Positions 47,333 through 58,371 of a DNA stretch of 64,000 bases are shown here, piece after piece. The notes under the pieces were generated by a model. That model searched no databases and was not told where the DNA came from. It saw nothing but the letters and a program-made list of their open reading frames with translations. A program made the translations under genes and the position numbers. This DNA is from Erwinia_E haradaeae_D (lineage in GTDB: Bacteria; Pseudomonadota; Gammaproteobacteria; Enterobacterales; Enterobacteriaceae), in the NCBI RefSeq assembly GCF_900698935.1, contig NZ_LR217715.1, positions 248,001 to 312,000 on the forward strand, read 5' to 3'. Positions within the stretch are counted from its first letter, which is position 1. Each line of letters starts with the position of its first letter.

Positions 47333-50300
47333 GAAGTTATTCCACGTCTGTAATCACTGATTTTAATATGCTTTAGATCACTATTTGCAAGTTTTATCTT
47401 AAAGACATCTATGCGTTTAGTCTTAGTGATATTCATTTTTAATGAAGACCTTATTGTTTTTAAGTGTTACCAAGATTGTTTTTTTGAAGTATTTGCTAGA
47501 GGTAAGTCATAAATTAGACTTAATAAATTCATGATATTCATAATTAAATAATATTTATTTTTTATAAATAAAATTTTTATTTTTTTTATCTATATAAAAT
47601 CAAATAAATTTTAAAAGACGTAGTGTATGATGATCATAAGATAGTAGTTATTATTGATAATACTTTTCAGTTATCAAAATAAATTAATACAGTCATTATA
47701 CAATGATAAGTATCATATAAATATATGAAATATGTTTGAAATTTATCTTTATGTATTGAGGTATGTTAATTTCAAATTATATGCAATGTACATATGTGCA
47801 TTTTTATATTTTATTTTTAAATTTAGTGGTTTTTATATTCGTCATATATGCATCATAGTATTTTAAATATAAATGTATAAAATACAACACATCATAATTA
47901 AGCGATATGAACGGACTAAATATAAAGGGAAACACATTCTATCATGAGTTTGCATGTCAGAGCTATACATAATATTTATACATGCGACACGTATTTTATA
48001 ATGGTATTAAGAAGAGCAATATAAGCAGTATTATATATTGGTTTTTTGGTTTTTTGAAGATCTCTCATATAGAAGATTTCTCTATAGAATTTTTCTGTTA
48101 TATAAATATATACATATATCACAGAATATGTCATAATAATAATGTTTATTATGCATTACACAATATTTTATTACCAGATGAATAATCTACATTATTGTTT
48201 TTGTCTATGAAAGTATTTAATTTTAATACTAATAAATATATTATAATATAGAGTTAGATCATAAATATCCAATAATTTTTTATAATATTATTTTTTATTT
48301 TTCTTGCTGCTAATTTTGCGTGAAAATTTATTAGATGCTATCTCTAATACACTTGTCAATTTCACATTATAATATGATACACATAATATTTTATGATTGC
48401 AATATAAAAAAATAATATGTCTGATATATCAGATATAATCTAAGTTTTATTGTGTGTATCAGTGATACGAGAAATTCTGAAGTATGAGATCTGTGAAAGT
48501 CTTTCTTATATTTAGAGATTGTTTTAGCATAACTAGCAGAAAAATGTATATTTTTAGTGATTGCTAATTAGTTATTCGCTTAATATAAATATTACAAATA
48601 TAAGATGTTTAATGTTTTGATATTGTACTTATTTCTTTATAGAAGATGTATAAATTTTCAGAGTATTTTTTATAGTGGCTTATTTTACTGTTCGATATAG
48701 ATACCATACGTTTAAAACAGATAAAGATATTGATAAATCTGATGTTTGAAAAGACAGTATTGATTTTCATTAATGTAGATTAGACTGATAGCAAAACCAT
48801 GTAGTATTATAAAATGGTATAGTTATATTTTACAATCTTGATTGAATGTGTATCTTTCTATGAAGCATAAATCGTATTCATGGTGTTACTTGGCGTGAAA
48901 TTTTTATGTATTTATCCATATTGCTGTTATCTATTTTCTTGTATGAAAATAAAGGTGTGAGTTTTTGTCACATGAATCTCTTTAGATCAGTTAAAAATAA
49001 TTTCAATATTAAATTTTTTATAGTGGTAGCGCAGAGAATTGTCTCTTCTATCGAGATATGATTGAGCGTTTAATGTATGCAGTGATAGAATTTTTCAGTG
49101 ATTTAAATATTCCAGAGTATTATTTTATAGTTTTCTCATACTATAGAGATATCATATTTGTGGTATTAAAATTCTTTGAATGCACAATTAGCTTTCTCAC
49201 AGTGTGCATCTACGCATGATACATACATCATAAAAAACATATGTAAGATGATGCTAGGGGTAGAAATAATATAGGAAATTACATGGATATAGATAGCGAT
49301 GTTTTTTATTAGATAGCTACATTGTCTAGTCACAAGAAAGTTTTTTATGCTTAAGGTTTATTTTTTTTATTGTGATATATTATTACTGTTTACTGTTATT
49401 TTTATTTCACTTTAAAGCTCATTTTCAAGAGATTAGCAAATAGTATGTGTATACTACGAAGCGTAACGGGAAATTTTATTGTATTGTAAAAATATTATAA
49501 TGGTAGCATGGATGATCTCAATATGCATGATGATAGTTGTATTTTTTATGCTGTAATCATAGGAAAATAAAAATACTTCAGTGTAGGAATGCTAGATTAA
49601 GAATCTATTATAAAAATAAGAGTTGTCTGTAATACAAAATAGTCATTTTTAATCATGATAAGATAAATTAAACAGAGATCTCAATATTACTCGGTCTAAG
49701 AGATATTTAGTTTTATTAAACTCACAGGAGTAAGTGAGTGTAAACAAACCACATTGTATGATGCTAATTGTAGTCATAATATATAAAAACAATATTTAAC
49801 ATTAGTTTAATATGATCAAATCTAATATAATTTGATGAGATTTGATGAAACTAATTAAAGTCTTTTAGATAAATAAATGACATCTTAGAGACTTTTAAAA
49901 TACTTTCTGTACACATATCCCTTACAAAGAATCAGCCGCAGGAAAGGATAAAGACACTATAGTTTATTAATTTATAGATATTCTTATACGTTGCAATATG
50001 TAGTCTCATTACTTCATATAGATGTTATATGTGTTATATATATGAAGATAATATTAGAATATCAATGCCTCATATACTATTTATTGATCATTTTCTCTGC
50101 ACACAAAGAAGGAACGGTCCCACCCTGTGTATTACCTCATTATATTAGCGTAGAGATTCATACGGTATCAGAAATGTGACAGGCATGTGTGATTTACTAA
50201 GATTTTTTCGTTTTCTATTAAAATATAGATTATAGATTTATTCATGTGAATAAGGGATGGGTAGTACATCCAGACACATTTAATGTAAGTATGTACTGGC

Positions 50301-50585
50301 AGTTTAGCTATGTTCTGTAAACATAGCTGTGGTTAGGTAATCTGAGGATCATTATCCTACTATTTCTCTTTTAGCTGCAGAAAATGATATGCATTTAAAG
50401 TCTGTGTTTACAGATATGGTAATTCACATTTAACATTAATATGAACAAGCGGCTTTTTTATATCTGTTACAAGCTCATTCATGTAATGTGATTTCACCAT
50501 TGAAGATTTTGTGTATCGAGTTAGTCTAACCATGATGATTATAGTGTTTTTATAAACACATCTCGTATTCTTTCAGAGAGGCTGA
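47333..50585. other. 3.2-kb AT-rich desert between pgpC and plsB
   Basis: The longest tRNA-free gap. Frames such as 47982-48185 and 49991-50179 are compositionally random. tadA, next to pgpC in E. coli, was looked for without success. A 14-bp palindrome TCTGATATATCAGA is at 48420. No RNA gene or origin-like cluster is recognised. Confidence 0.6.
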
Positions 50586-53027
50586 ATGGAATCTATGTTC
50601 ATTAATGGTCGTCTAAGTGATTTTTTTTGCAATAGGCTAATTAAAACTTTTGTTCATAATCAAGCTTGCCAAAATAATTTAGATATAGATAGCACTTACC
50701 CTATAATATACCTTCTGTGCGAGCATTCCAAAATTGATCTTTTTGCATTACGAGAGCAATGTCTGCAATTAGACTTACCTGACCCACTCAAGCCTATAGA
50801 GATTGCTGGACGTATTTTCCCGCACTATCTATATTTGCAGGATCTGACGATGCAGCACTCTTCGTATATGACGCATTTAGCATCATTCGCATGTTTGAAT
50901 GATATTTTATTATTACATGAGTATCAAGTTGCACTTGATGTACAAGTAGTTCTTGTATCAATAATATTTGGACGTATGCCAAGTCGAGAACCACAGAATA
51001 TTTCTTATATTAAGAAATATGCAGAATTATATGGGATGTATAAATTTTTTTCAGTGTGTATTTTTGGTCGTGATAGTGTGATACGTTTTTCTCAAAAAGT
51101 TTCCATACGTCAGATAATGACTAAATATGGGCATGACAAGGAAATTATACATAAATTAATCCGTGTCGCTCGCATACATTTTATTCGTGAACGTTTGGCC
51201 ACCGTAGGGCCACGCCTGTTAGAACGTCATTATTTATTACAAAAATTGTTACAGTCTAAAGTCATTACTCAGGCAATAGAGGAAGAAGCCAAGAAAAAAA
51301 ATATTTCTCACAAAAAGGCTCAAAAAAATACAATTATTTTAATAAAAGAGATTAGTGCGAATGTGTCCTATTTAGCAATATATTGCACAGATTACCTGAT
51401 GAGGTTGATATGGGAAAAACTTTACCAGGGTATTAATATTCGGGGTAGTCAGCGCGTATTACAATTAGCTCAAAGAGGACATACGATTGTGTATGTACCT
51501 TGCCATAAAAGCCATATGGATTATTTATTATTATCTTATATTCTTTATCATCAGGGGCTTTTTCTACCTCATATTGCTGCTGGTATTAATTTGAACTTTT
51601 GGCCAGTAGGTACGATTTTCCGTTACTTAGGAGCATTTTTTATTCGACGGGAATTTAAGTGTAATAAATTATATTCAACGGTTTTTCGTGAGTATCTAGG
51701 AGAGCTATTTGATCGTGGGTATTCAGTAGAATATTTTGTAGAGGGTGGGCGTTCGCGTAGTGGATATCTTCGATCTCCAAAAACAGGTATGCTGTTAGTA
51801 ACTTTACAGTCTATGTTGCGCGCAACTAACCGTCCAATCTCTTTAGTACCAATCTATATCGGTTACGAACATGTACTTGAAGTAAGATCTTATAAAAATG
51901 AGTTACGTGGGATGACTAAAAAAAAAGAAGGTTTTAGATCTATAGTACATGGATTGCGGTATTTACGTAATTTTGGCCAAAGCTATGTAAACTTTGGAGA
52001 GCCATTATCGTTAGTGAACTACCTGAACCGACACATACCAGAATGGCGTAAAGGTGTTAATCCAAGATCATCGCAACATCCAGCGTGGTTGACCCCAGTT
52101 GTGCATAACATTGCGCAAGAGATCATGATACGAATTAATAATGCAGCAGCAGTAAATGCAATTAACTTGTCTGTGACTGCTTTATTGGCTGCACAAGAAT
52201 GTTCTTTAACTCGTCAACAGCTGATGGAACAACTAGCGTGTTACCTACAATTATTAAAAAATGTCCCTTATTCGCTTGAGACTACCATACCAAACATGAC
52301 TGAGCATGAATTAATAGAACATGCATTGTGTATGAAAAAAATTAAAACACAAAAGGATAGTACGGGTCAAGTAATCATTCTGCCGGAAGAACCTGTGGGA
52401 TGGTTATCTTATTATCGTAATAATATTTACCATATGCTTGTTGTGCCATCATTAATTGCGACTATTTTAATTCAGTACAAAAAAATCAGCCGCATTGAAT
52501 TGTATCGTCAAGTGGGTATAATTTACCCTATTTTAAAAAGTGAATTATTCTTACGTTGGCATGTTAATGAATTACCTCACTTGCTTGATCTTTTAGTCTC
52601 CGAATTCGCACGTCAAGAATTTCTTAGACAAGAAAAAAATATTATTAGTTTAAAAGAGGATAATTGTTATAAATTAAAACTATTGGCCTCAGGGATACGT
52701 GAAACCTTACAGCTGTATACTATTATTTTGTCTATTTGGATGCAGCAGCCACAAGTGACCCGTAAACTACTTGTAAAAAAAAGTAGTGTTGTAGCGCGGC
52801 GTCTTTCTGTACTGTGTCATATTCGTACTTTAGAGTTTTGTGACAAGGCTATTTTGACCCCTATAATTTTTGCAATCTATGATGCTGGATATATAAAAGA
52901 TTCTCTATGTCTCAATGATGCAGAGGAGAGCAATATTCAACATGTCTATGTGATTCTTTCTAATCTTATATCACAGGATATAAAAATAGCAATTGAAAGT
53001 ACAGTCAAGAACCACACATGTATATAG
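50586..53027 (+). CDS. plsB: Glycerol-3-phosphate acyltransferase
   Basis: First step of phospholipid synthesis at the inner membrane. It has 813 residues (E. coli 807). Acyltransferase block I HKSHMD (the HX4D motif) is near residue 305, with AAGINLNFWPVG, block III VEGGRSRSG and block IV VPIYIGYEHV; the long C-terminal region aligns throughout. AGAGAGG ends only 4 bases before the ATG, so a second ATG three codons in may also serve. It is the largest complete gene of the window; full retention suggests that the organism makes its own membrane lipid. Confidence 0.98.
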   Translation: MESMFINGRLSDFFCNRLIKTFVHNQACQNNLDIDSTYPIIYLLCEHSKIDLFALREQCLQLDLPDPLKPIEIAGRIFPHYLYLQDLTMQHSSYMTHLASFACLNDILLLHEYQVALDVQVVLVSIIFGRMPSREPQNISYIKKYAELYGMYKFFSVCIFGRDSVIRFSQKVSIRQIMTKYGHDKEIIHKLIRVARIHFIRERLATVGPRLLERHYLLQKLLQSKVITQAIEEEAKKKNISHKKAQKNTIILIKEISANVSYLAIYCTDYLMRLIWEKLYQGINIRGSQRVLQLAQRGHTIVYVPCHKSHMDYLLLSYILYHQGLFLPHIAAGINLNFWPVGTIFRYLGAFFIRREFKCNKLYSTVFREYLGELFDRGYSVEYFVEGGRSRSGYLRSPKTGMLLVTLQSMLRATNRPISLVPIYIGYEHVLEVRSYKNELRGMTKKKEGFRSIVHGLRYLRNFGQSYVNFGEPLSLVNYLNRHIPEWRKGVNPRSSQHPAWLTPVVHNIAQEIMIRINNAAAVNAINLSVTALLAAQECSLTRQQLMEQLACYLQLLKNVPYSLETTIPNMTEHELIEHALCMKKIKTQKDSTGQVIILPEEPVGWLSYYRNNIYHMLVVPSLIATILIQYKKISRIELYRQVGIIYPILKSELFLRWHVNELPHLLDLLVSEFARQEFLRQEKNIISLKEDNCYKLKLLASGIRETLQLYTIILSIWMQQPQVTRKLLVKKSSVVARRLSVLCHIRTLEFCDKAILTPIIFAIYDAGYIKDSLCLNDAEESNIQHVYVILSNLISQDIKIAIESTVKNHTCI

Positions 53028-53237
53028 CATTATTCTGTTTTAGGTATGTACGCATAGGGATTTTCAGTAAAAGCACATCAGTTGAGACAAAATAACCAAT
53101 GTATTTAAAGCACAGTAGATTGTGTAATACAATTACATCTACTGTATAAAAAATGCAGATATGGTAAATTATCGTAGCTTCAATTATATACAATGTAGTG
53201 GAGTATCGTTTGATAACATCTTTATTATGAGGGCGCT

Positions 53238-54263
53238 ATGAAATTTTTAATTACTGGTGTAGCAGGCTTTATTGGTTTTCATGTCGCTCAGTATTTTCTT
53301 CAGGCTGGTGATGAAGTTATTGGACTCGATAATTTAAATAATTATTATCAAGACGCAGATTTAAAAACAGCTCGTCTAAAAATCATCAGTGATCATGATA
53401 ATTTTATATTTATCAAAGAAGATGTGGCAAATCGTGAAGCAATTATAGAACTATTTCGAACGCATATGGTACAGCGTGTCATACATTTAGCGGCCCAGGC
53501 GGGTGTTCGTCATTCCTTAGAGAATCCCTCTCTTTATGCTTATACTAACCTTGTAGGTCACTTAAATATTTTAGAGGGTTGTCGTCAATATGAAGTTGAG
53601 CATCTTTTATATGCTTCTTCTAGTGCAGTATATGGTTTAAATTATCAGATGCCATTTTCCATAAATGATGATACCACGCATCCAATTTCTTTGTATGCAG
53701 CTACTAAAAAATCTAATGAGTTAATGTCCCATGTCTATTCCCATTTATATGGAATCCCAACTACTGGTTTACGTTTTTTTACTGTATATGGCCCCTGGGG
53801 GCGCCCAGATATGGCATTGTTTAGGTTTATCGAATCTATTCTCGCGGATGAGGCGATAAATATATATAATTATGGACAGATGGAGCGTGATTTTACTTAT
53901 ATTGATGATGTAGTAGAGTCTATTATGACATTACATAATATAATCCCGAAGATAGACCGGGAGTGGAAACCTGAAGGAGGTCAGCTTTCTAGAAGCTCAG
54001 CACCTTACCAGGTTCATAATATCGGGACTGGCCAACCTGTTACATTAATGACTTATATTACTGCATTAGAAAACGCATTAGGAAAAGTTGCACATAAAAA
54101 TCTATTACCCAGACAACCTGGCGATATGATTGCAACTAGTGCAGATGTAAGCACTTTAACGCAGGCTATTGGTTTTCAACCATCAACGTCAGTAGAAGAA
54201 GGTGTTCGTCGTTTTGTAAAGTGGTATAAGGAATTTTATTTAAATACTATAAAGACCTCATAA
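53238..54263 (+). CDS. uge: UDP-glucuronate 4-epimerase (Uge/CapI type)
   Basis: NAD-dependent short-chain dehydrogenase/reductase of 341 residues that interconverts UDP-glucuronate and UDP-galacturonate. The Rossmann motif GVAGFIG is at 7-13; LAAQAGVRHSLENP, the Ser-rich SSSAVYG, the catalytic Tyr-x3-Lys in YAATKKSNE, and TVYGPWGRPDMALF are as in Klebsiella Uge. It would supply UDP-galacturonate to WabG. The UDP-glucuronate source (Ugd) is not in the window. CapI or WbpP-like sugar specificity is an alternative. A terminator-like hairpin lies 257 bases downstream. Confidence 0.88.
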   Translation: MKFLITGVAGFIGFHVAQYFLQAGDEVIGLDNLNNYYQDADLKTARLKIISDHDNFIFIKEDVANREAIIELFRTHMVQRVIHLAAQAGVRHSLENPSLYAYTNLVGHLNILEGCRQYEVEHLLYASSSAVYGLNYQMPFSINDDTTHPISLYAATKKSNELMSHVYSHLYGIPTTGLRFFTVYGPWGRPDMALFRFIESILADEAINIYNYGQMERDFTYIDDVVESIMTLHNIIPKIDREWKPEGGQLSRSSAPYQVHNIGTGQPVTLMTYITALENALGKVAHKNLLPRQPGDMIATSADVSTLTQAIGFQPSTSVEEGVRRFVKWYKEFYLNTIKTS

Positions 54264-54519
54264 GGGGGGTAACTTTATATTTTATTTAGAAATGCATATG
54301 TGTGGCTAATACAATCTGTGGAATAGATTAAAACATAGGACTATGCTTTATTATATACTAATAGGGGTGTAGTTCATAAGACATCAAAGTACTTACTGTG
54401 TGTACTTGAAACGATCAAAATTATTAATAGATTTTTAGTTTTGTATAAATTTGAATCAATTATGTATTATTCAGTAGTATTAATAGCAAAAATGTTACAA
54501 GTGGTGTAAATCCATGCGA

Positions 54520-54548
54520 ACCAAAAGCACTATCCTAGTGCTTTTGGT
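54520..54548 (+). terminator. Bidirectional intrinsic terminator-like hairpin
   Basis: ACCAAAAGCACTA and TAGTGCTTTTGGT form a perfect 13-bp stem with loop TCC. The AAAAGCAC...GTGCTTTT layout is typical of enterobacterial bidirectional terminators. It separates uge from the nrdR-ribD block. Confidence 0.6.
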
Positions 54549-54640
54549 ACAAAGTACAGAATAATCACGGTACCAGTACCACAAGATCATAGATCACTTT
54601 ACAATAATACATATGACTTAAATCGTATTTTTAATTCTAG

Positions 54641-54735
54641 GTAGGTTGTTGTTGTATTAGTAGGAAAAGTGATGAAGGCGGACGTCAATTGCTTTGTACA
54701 GATTTTAACGAAATTCCATACATTATATTATATAT
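54641..54735 (+). pseudogene. nrdR: Remnant of transcriptional repressor NrdR
   Basis: On the ribD strand the frame reads VGCCCISRKSDEGGRQLLC then TDFNE, aligning with NrdR ...VIDSRLVGEGSS...RQCLVCNERFTTFE: Ile, Ser-Arg, Glu-Gly, Arg-Gln, Leu and Cys kept, several residues deleted. It lies 195 bases before ribD, where enterics carry nrdR. No complete zinc finger or ATP cone remains. The alignment was made by eye. Confidence 0.5.
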
Positions 54736-54930
54736 CATATGCGATTAGATCAATGCGAGTATTTTGCATAGTGTTGAGCATTTTTATACTTCATTGTTGA
54801 TATCATGATATAGACTACAACACTCATCATCATTCTTTATTGCCTTGTATATGTATTTTGTAGGTGTGCATTTATCTTTTAATTTTATGGTGAATATTAT
54901 CACACAATGATTGTTTGAAGGTGTAGTAGG

Positions 54931-56031
54931 ATGAATGATCAATCTTATATGACCCGTGCGTTAGCATTAGCATATCGCGGACTATTTACTACCACGCCTA
55001 ATCCTAATGTGGGATGTGTATTAGTACGTAATGGTCACATTGTAGGTGAAGGTTATCATTTACGTGCCGGAGAACCGCACGCAGAAATACATGCATTAAG
55101 AATGGCCGGAGATAGATCACGTGGTGCTACTGTTTACCTTACACTAGAACCATGCAGCTATTATGGGCGTACTCCGCCATGCTGTGATGCACTGATTGCG
55201 GCTGGAGTTAGACGTGTCTTTATAGCTATGCAAGACCCTAATCCACAAGTATCGGGGCACGGTATATATCGTTTAAAGCAAGCCGGGATTTCAGTGAGTT
55301 GTGGGTTAATGATGTCTGCAGCAGAACAATTGAATCGTGGATTTTTAAAACGTATGCGTAGTGGTCTACCATGGGTGCAATTAAAATTAGGTTGCTCATT
55401 AGATGGGCGCACGGCTATGTGTAATGGGGAGAGCAAATGGATTACCTCTTTAGAGTCTAGACAAGATGTACAAAGACTGCGAGCACAAAATTCAGCTATT
55501 CTGAGTACTAGTGCTACTGTACTTGCAGATAACCCAAAATTGACTGTACGTTATGAAGAATTGTCTCGTTCTATTCGGGAATTGTACCCGCAAAAGATTT
55601 TACGACAACCCATAAGGATCATTATAGACACTCATCATCGTGTTACAGCCGCACATTTATTAATCCATCAACCTGGAGAAACGTGGTTCATTCGAGATAC
55701 GCGTGATACCAATAACTGGCCAAGTACTGTCAAGCAATTGCTATTACCTTATGATAATGGGCATCCTCATTTACGATCCATGTTAGAGTGTCTTGCGGAA
55801 CAAGAAATTAATAGCATATTAGTAGAAGCAGGTGCAGAATTCTCTGGTGCATTATTGCAAGCTAACTTGGTTGACGAATTGATTATGTACATCGCACCTA
55901 AACTTATAGGTGATTCTGGTCTTGGTATGTGTCAGTTCAAGGGGTTAGAAAAATTAGGTGATGTTCCCATTTTCACTTTTACCGACCTAATTTCATTAGG
56001 TCCAGATATAAGAGTCACTTTAAAACCATAG
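54931..56031 (+). CDS. ribD: Riboflavin biosynthesis deaminase/reductase
   Basis: Bifunctional enzyme for two consecutive steps of riboflavin synthesis. It has 366 residues (E. coli 367). The deaminase domain (1-145) has the zinc site His50-Ala-Glu52 with Cys75 and Cys84 (EPCSYYGRTPPCC); the reductase domain (146-366) begins WVQLKLGCSLDGRTAM and includes LVEAGAEFSGALL. It is the first gene of ribD-ribH-nusB-thiL. AGGTGTAGTAGG precedes the ATG closely. Its former neighbour nrdR is a remnant. Confidence 0.98.
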   Translation: MNDQSYMTRALALAYRGLFTTTPNPNVGCVLVRNGHIVGEGYHLRAGEPHAEIHALRMAGDRSRGATVYLTLEPCSYYGRTPPCCDALIAAGVRRVFIAMQDPNPQVSGHGIYRLKQAGISVSCGLMMSAAEQLNRGFLKRMRSGLPWVQLKLGCSLDGRTAMCNGESKWITSLESRQDVQRLRAQNSAILSTSATVLADNPKLTVRYEELSRSIRELYPQKILRQPIRIIIDTHHRVTAAHLLIHQPGETWFIRDTRDTNNWPSTVKQLLLPYDNGHPHLRSMLECLAEQEINSILVEAGAEFSGALLQANLVDELIMYIAPKLIGDSGLGMCQFKGLEKLGDVPIFTFTDLISLGPDIRVTLKP

Positions 56032-56122
56032 AGCATGATATATATCTAAAACATGAAATAAATTAGTAGTGCATATGATGTTTTATTTAGTAATTGTATT
56101 TACACAACCCTAGAAGAAAACT

Positions 56123-56593
56123 ATGAATGTAATTGAAGCTACCATTGTAGCCCCAGATGCGCGTATTGCCTTAGTCATTGCACGTTTTAATAATTTTATT
56201 AACCAGTGCTTATTACGTGGTGCAATCGATACATTAAAACGTATAGGTCAGATACAAGATGCAAACCTTACAGTAGTATGGGTACCAGGTGCTTATGAGC
56301 TTCCTTTAATCGTTAAAGTTTTAGCTACAAGAAACAAATATGATGCGATTATAGCGCTTGGAACGGTAATTCAAGGTCACACCCCTCATTTTGAATTTGT
56401 GGCAGGTGCTGCTAGCACTGGTTTAGCTAACATTTCCATGCATAGCGATATTCCAGTATCTTTTGGTGTTTTAACTACACAGAACGTTGAACAAGCCATT
56501 GAGAGAGCTGGTAATAAACAGGGGAATAAAGGGGTGGAAGCTGCCTTAACGGCTTTAGAGATGATCAATATTTTAAAAACTATTACAGCCTAA
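56123..56593 (+). CDS. ribH: 6,7-dimethyl-8-ribityllumazine synthase
   Basis: Condenses the RibD pathway product with dihydroxybutanone phosphate to form lumazine. Its 156 residues are the same length as in E. coli (there called RibE). IALVIARFN at the start, VPGAYELPL and GTVIQGHTPHFEFVA are active-site segments, and GVLTTQNVEQAIERAG is the conserved end of the site. It lies 91 bases after ribD and 17 bases before nusB, so it is in the same transcript. Confidence 0.98.
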   Translation: MNVIEATIVAPDARIALVIARFNNFINQCLLRGAIDTLKRIGQIQDANLTVVWVPGAYELPLIVKVLATRNKYDAIIALGTVIQGHTPHFEFVAGAASTGLANISMHSDIPVSFGVLTTQNVEQAIERAGNKQGNKGVEAALTALEMINILKTITA

Positions 56594-56610
56594 GGAAAAG
56601 GAGGCTTTCG

Positions 56611-57030
56611 GTGAATCCTGCTGCTCGTCGTCGTGCTCGAGAATGTGCCGTACAAGCTTTATATGCCTGGCAAATTTCTAAAAATAATATTATAGATATC
56701 GAGCATCAATTCTTAGCTGAGCAAGACATTGATAATATGGACATTAGTTATTTTCGAGAGATAATTAGTGGCATTGTTACTGATGGCATCTACTTAGATA
56801 AACTTATGCAACCATATATTGCTCGTCATATGAACGATCTAGGGCAAGTTGAAAAGGCTATTCTACGTATTGCGTTATTCGAATTAAATACACGCTCAGA
56901 TATTCCATACAAGGTTGCGATTAATGAGGGGATTGAGTTAGCCAAAGTTTTTGGTTCTGAAGATAGTCATAAATTTATTAATGGTGTGTTAGATAAAGCG
57001 GCTTTAGAGATCCGACCCAATCGTAAATAA
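56611..57030 (+). CDS. nusB: Transcription antitermination factor NusB
   Basis: Binds boxA RNA with S10 in rRNA antitermination. It has 139 residues, the E. coli length. It opens with GTG, supported by an AAGGAGG 7 bases upstream; the Arg-rich N-terminus NPAARRRARECAVQALYAW and VEKAILRIALFEL, PYKVAINEGIELAK and KFINGVLDK are diagnostic. It sits between ribH and thiL as in E. coli. Confidence 0.98.
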   Translation: MNPAARRRARECAVQALYAWQISKNNIIDIEHQFLAEQDIDNMDISYFREIISGIVTDGIYLDKLMQPYIARHMNDLGQVEKAILRIALFELNTRSDIPYKVAINEGIELAKVFGSEDSHKFINGVLDKAALEIRPNRK

Positions 57031-57081
57031 TCTGTATAGATCGTTGGTATCGCTATTATTTTTTTATTGTGGAATGCAATT

Positions 57082-58059
57082 ATGGCATATGGCGAATTTG
57101 AACTGATTGCGCGTTATTTTGATCGTAATATATGCTCTAGACGCGATGTAGAAGCAGGTATCGGTGACGATTGTGCATTAGTGCATATGTCGGAACAACT
57201 AACTCTAGCGATTAGTACGGACACGTTAGTCGAAGGTATACATTTTTTACACAATATACATCCATCGGATCTTGCTTATAAAGCTTTAGCAGTTAATCTA
57301 AGTGACTTAGCAGCAACTGGAGCCGATCCTACATGGTTAACACTTGCGCTGACATTGCCAAAAGTTAATAATAATTGGTTAGAATCTTTTAGTGAAAGTT
57401 TATTTGATCTTTTAGAACACTATCAAATGCAACTTATTGGCGGAGATATTACACGTGGTCCTTTAAGTATAACATTAGGAATTCATGGTACTGTACCAAA
57501 AGGTAGAGCTTTAAAAAGAAGTGGTGCCTGTGTTGGTGATTGGATTTATGTGACAGGAACTCTAGGTGATAGCATTGCTGGTTTTAAATTATTACAACAT
57601 CAAGTTAATATTTGTAATAAGGCTGATCGAGATAATCTTATTCAGCGTCATTTACGTCCTATACCTCGTCTTTTGCAAGGACAGATCTTACGTAATTTAG
57701 CTAGCTCTGCTATTGATTTATCAGATGGATTAATTTCTGACCTTGGGCATATCTTAAAATCTAGTGCCTGTGGTGCAAGACTGAATCTTGATGCGTTACC
57801 ATTTTCATCAGTGCTCAAGAAAAATTTCCCAGCACCGAAGATTTTAAAGTGGGCGCTCAGTAGCGGCGAAGATTATGAGTTATGCTTTACTATTCCAGAA
57901 AGTAATCGTGGTGCTCTAGACATAGCATTCAAAGGTCATGGAGTATTACATACCTGTATTGGCCAGATCTCACCGCAAGCGCATGGCTTGAGATTTTTTA
58001 AAAATAAAAGGCCCGTTAAGATTGCTCTTAAAGGTTTTGATCATTTTAGTACAAACTAG
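57082..58059 (+). CDS. thiL: Thiamine-monophosphate kinase
   Basis: Phosphorylates thiamine monophosphate to the active diphosphate. From the ATG at 57082 (MAYGEFELIARYF) it has 325 residues, equal to E. coli; a TTG at 57067 would add five residues without support. GIGDDCAL, STDTLVEGIHF and NLSDLAATGADP bind ATP and Mg; QLIGGDITRGP and DLSDGLISDLGHI are family motifs. It is last in the ribD operon. Downstream, in place of pgpA, is only a short frame. Confidence 0.97.
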   Translation: MAYGEFELIARYFDRNICSRRDVEAGIGDDCALVHMSEQLTLAISTDTLVEGIHFLHNIHPSDLAYKALAVNLSDLAATGADPTWLTLALTLPKVNNNWLESFSESLFDLLEHYQMQLIGGDITRGPLSITLGIHGTVPKGRALKRSGACVGDWIYVTGTLGDSIAGFKLLQHQVNICNKADRDNLIQRHLRPIPRLLQGQILRNLASSAIDLSDGLISDLGHILKSSACGARLNLDALPFSSVLKKNFPAPKILKWALSSGEDYELCFTIPESNRGALDIAFKGHGVLHTCIGQISPQAHGLRFFKNKRPVKIALKGFDHFSTN

Positions 58060-58086
58060 GATTACACATAACCTCTATGATCATTA

Positions 58087-58257
58087 ATGACAAGAAACAT
58101 TTGGTTGTCAGAAGAGTGGAGATTGCATTGTGTTTTTAGTAATTTTTTATTTTCGTGTTCTGTGCGTGAACCACATCACTATAATAGTGAGGAACAATTG
58201 ATTATTCTACATAACTGTCTAACAAAATATAATTTTTTCTTATACATTTGCTATTAG
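58087..58257 (+). pseudogene. Short 56-codon frame after thiL, possibly a pgpA remnant
   Basis: ATG at 58087 opens MTRNIWLSEEWRLHCVF and ends after 56 codons. E. coli has pgpA directly after thiL; EEWRLHCV could be a decayed NPWHLLAV, and Ser and Val further on stay in register with SPIVPG. The match is weak and no ribosome site is seen. If it is not pgpA, it is probably random. Confidence 0.25.
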
Positions 58258-58330
58258 CTGCTACAGAGCAGTATACTAAAATTCTAAAGTGTCATTCAAG
58301 TACTGTAACTCTTCTTATTACTATTTTAGA

Positions 58331-58371
58331 GCACTTTTTTATTAAAGTGCATTTAATGAAATTTTTTTGTA
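58331..58371 (+). terminator. Weak terminator-like hairpin between thiL and serS
   Basis: GCACTTT/AAAGTGC forms a 7-bp stem at 58331-58350; a run of seven T follows on the plus strand 11 bases later. It is a possible end of the ribD-thiL transcript. Confidence 0.3.

Larger units (their letters stand above)
54264..54930. other. Intergenic region uge-ribD with terminator and nrdR remnant
   Basis: 667 bp holding the hairpin at 54520-54548 and the nrdR remnant at 54641-54735; otherwise nothing is recognised. Confidence 0.6.

Noticed and set aside
47333..47900. tadA after pgpC, as in E. coli
   Set aside because: No HAEI or PCxxC deaminase motif in any frame.
47982..48185. 67-codon frame in the pgpC-plsB desert
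   Set aside because: Ile/Tyr/Phe-rich composition expected from random AT-rich DNA, no ribosome site, no recognisable motif.
50341..50433. Plus-strand frame with HLKSVFTDM vaguely like DgkA HELSGRAKDM, upstream of plsB
   Set aside because: In E. coli dgkA is divergent from plsB, so the strand is wrong, and only a few residues agree.
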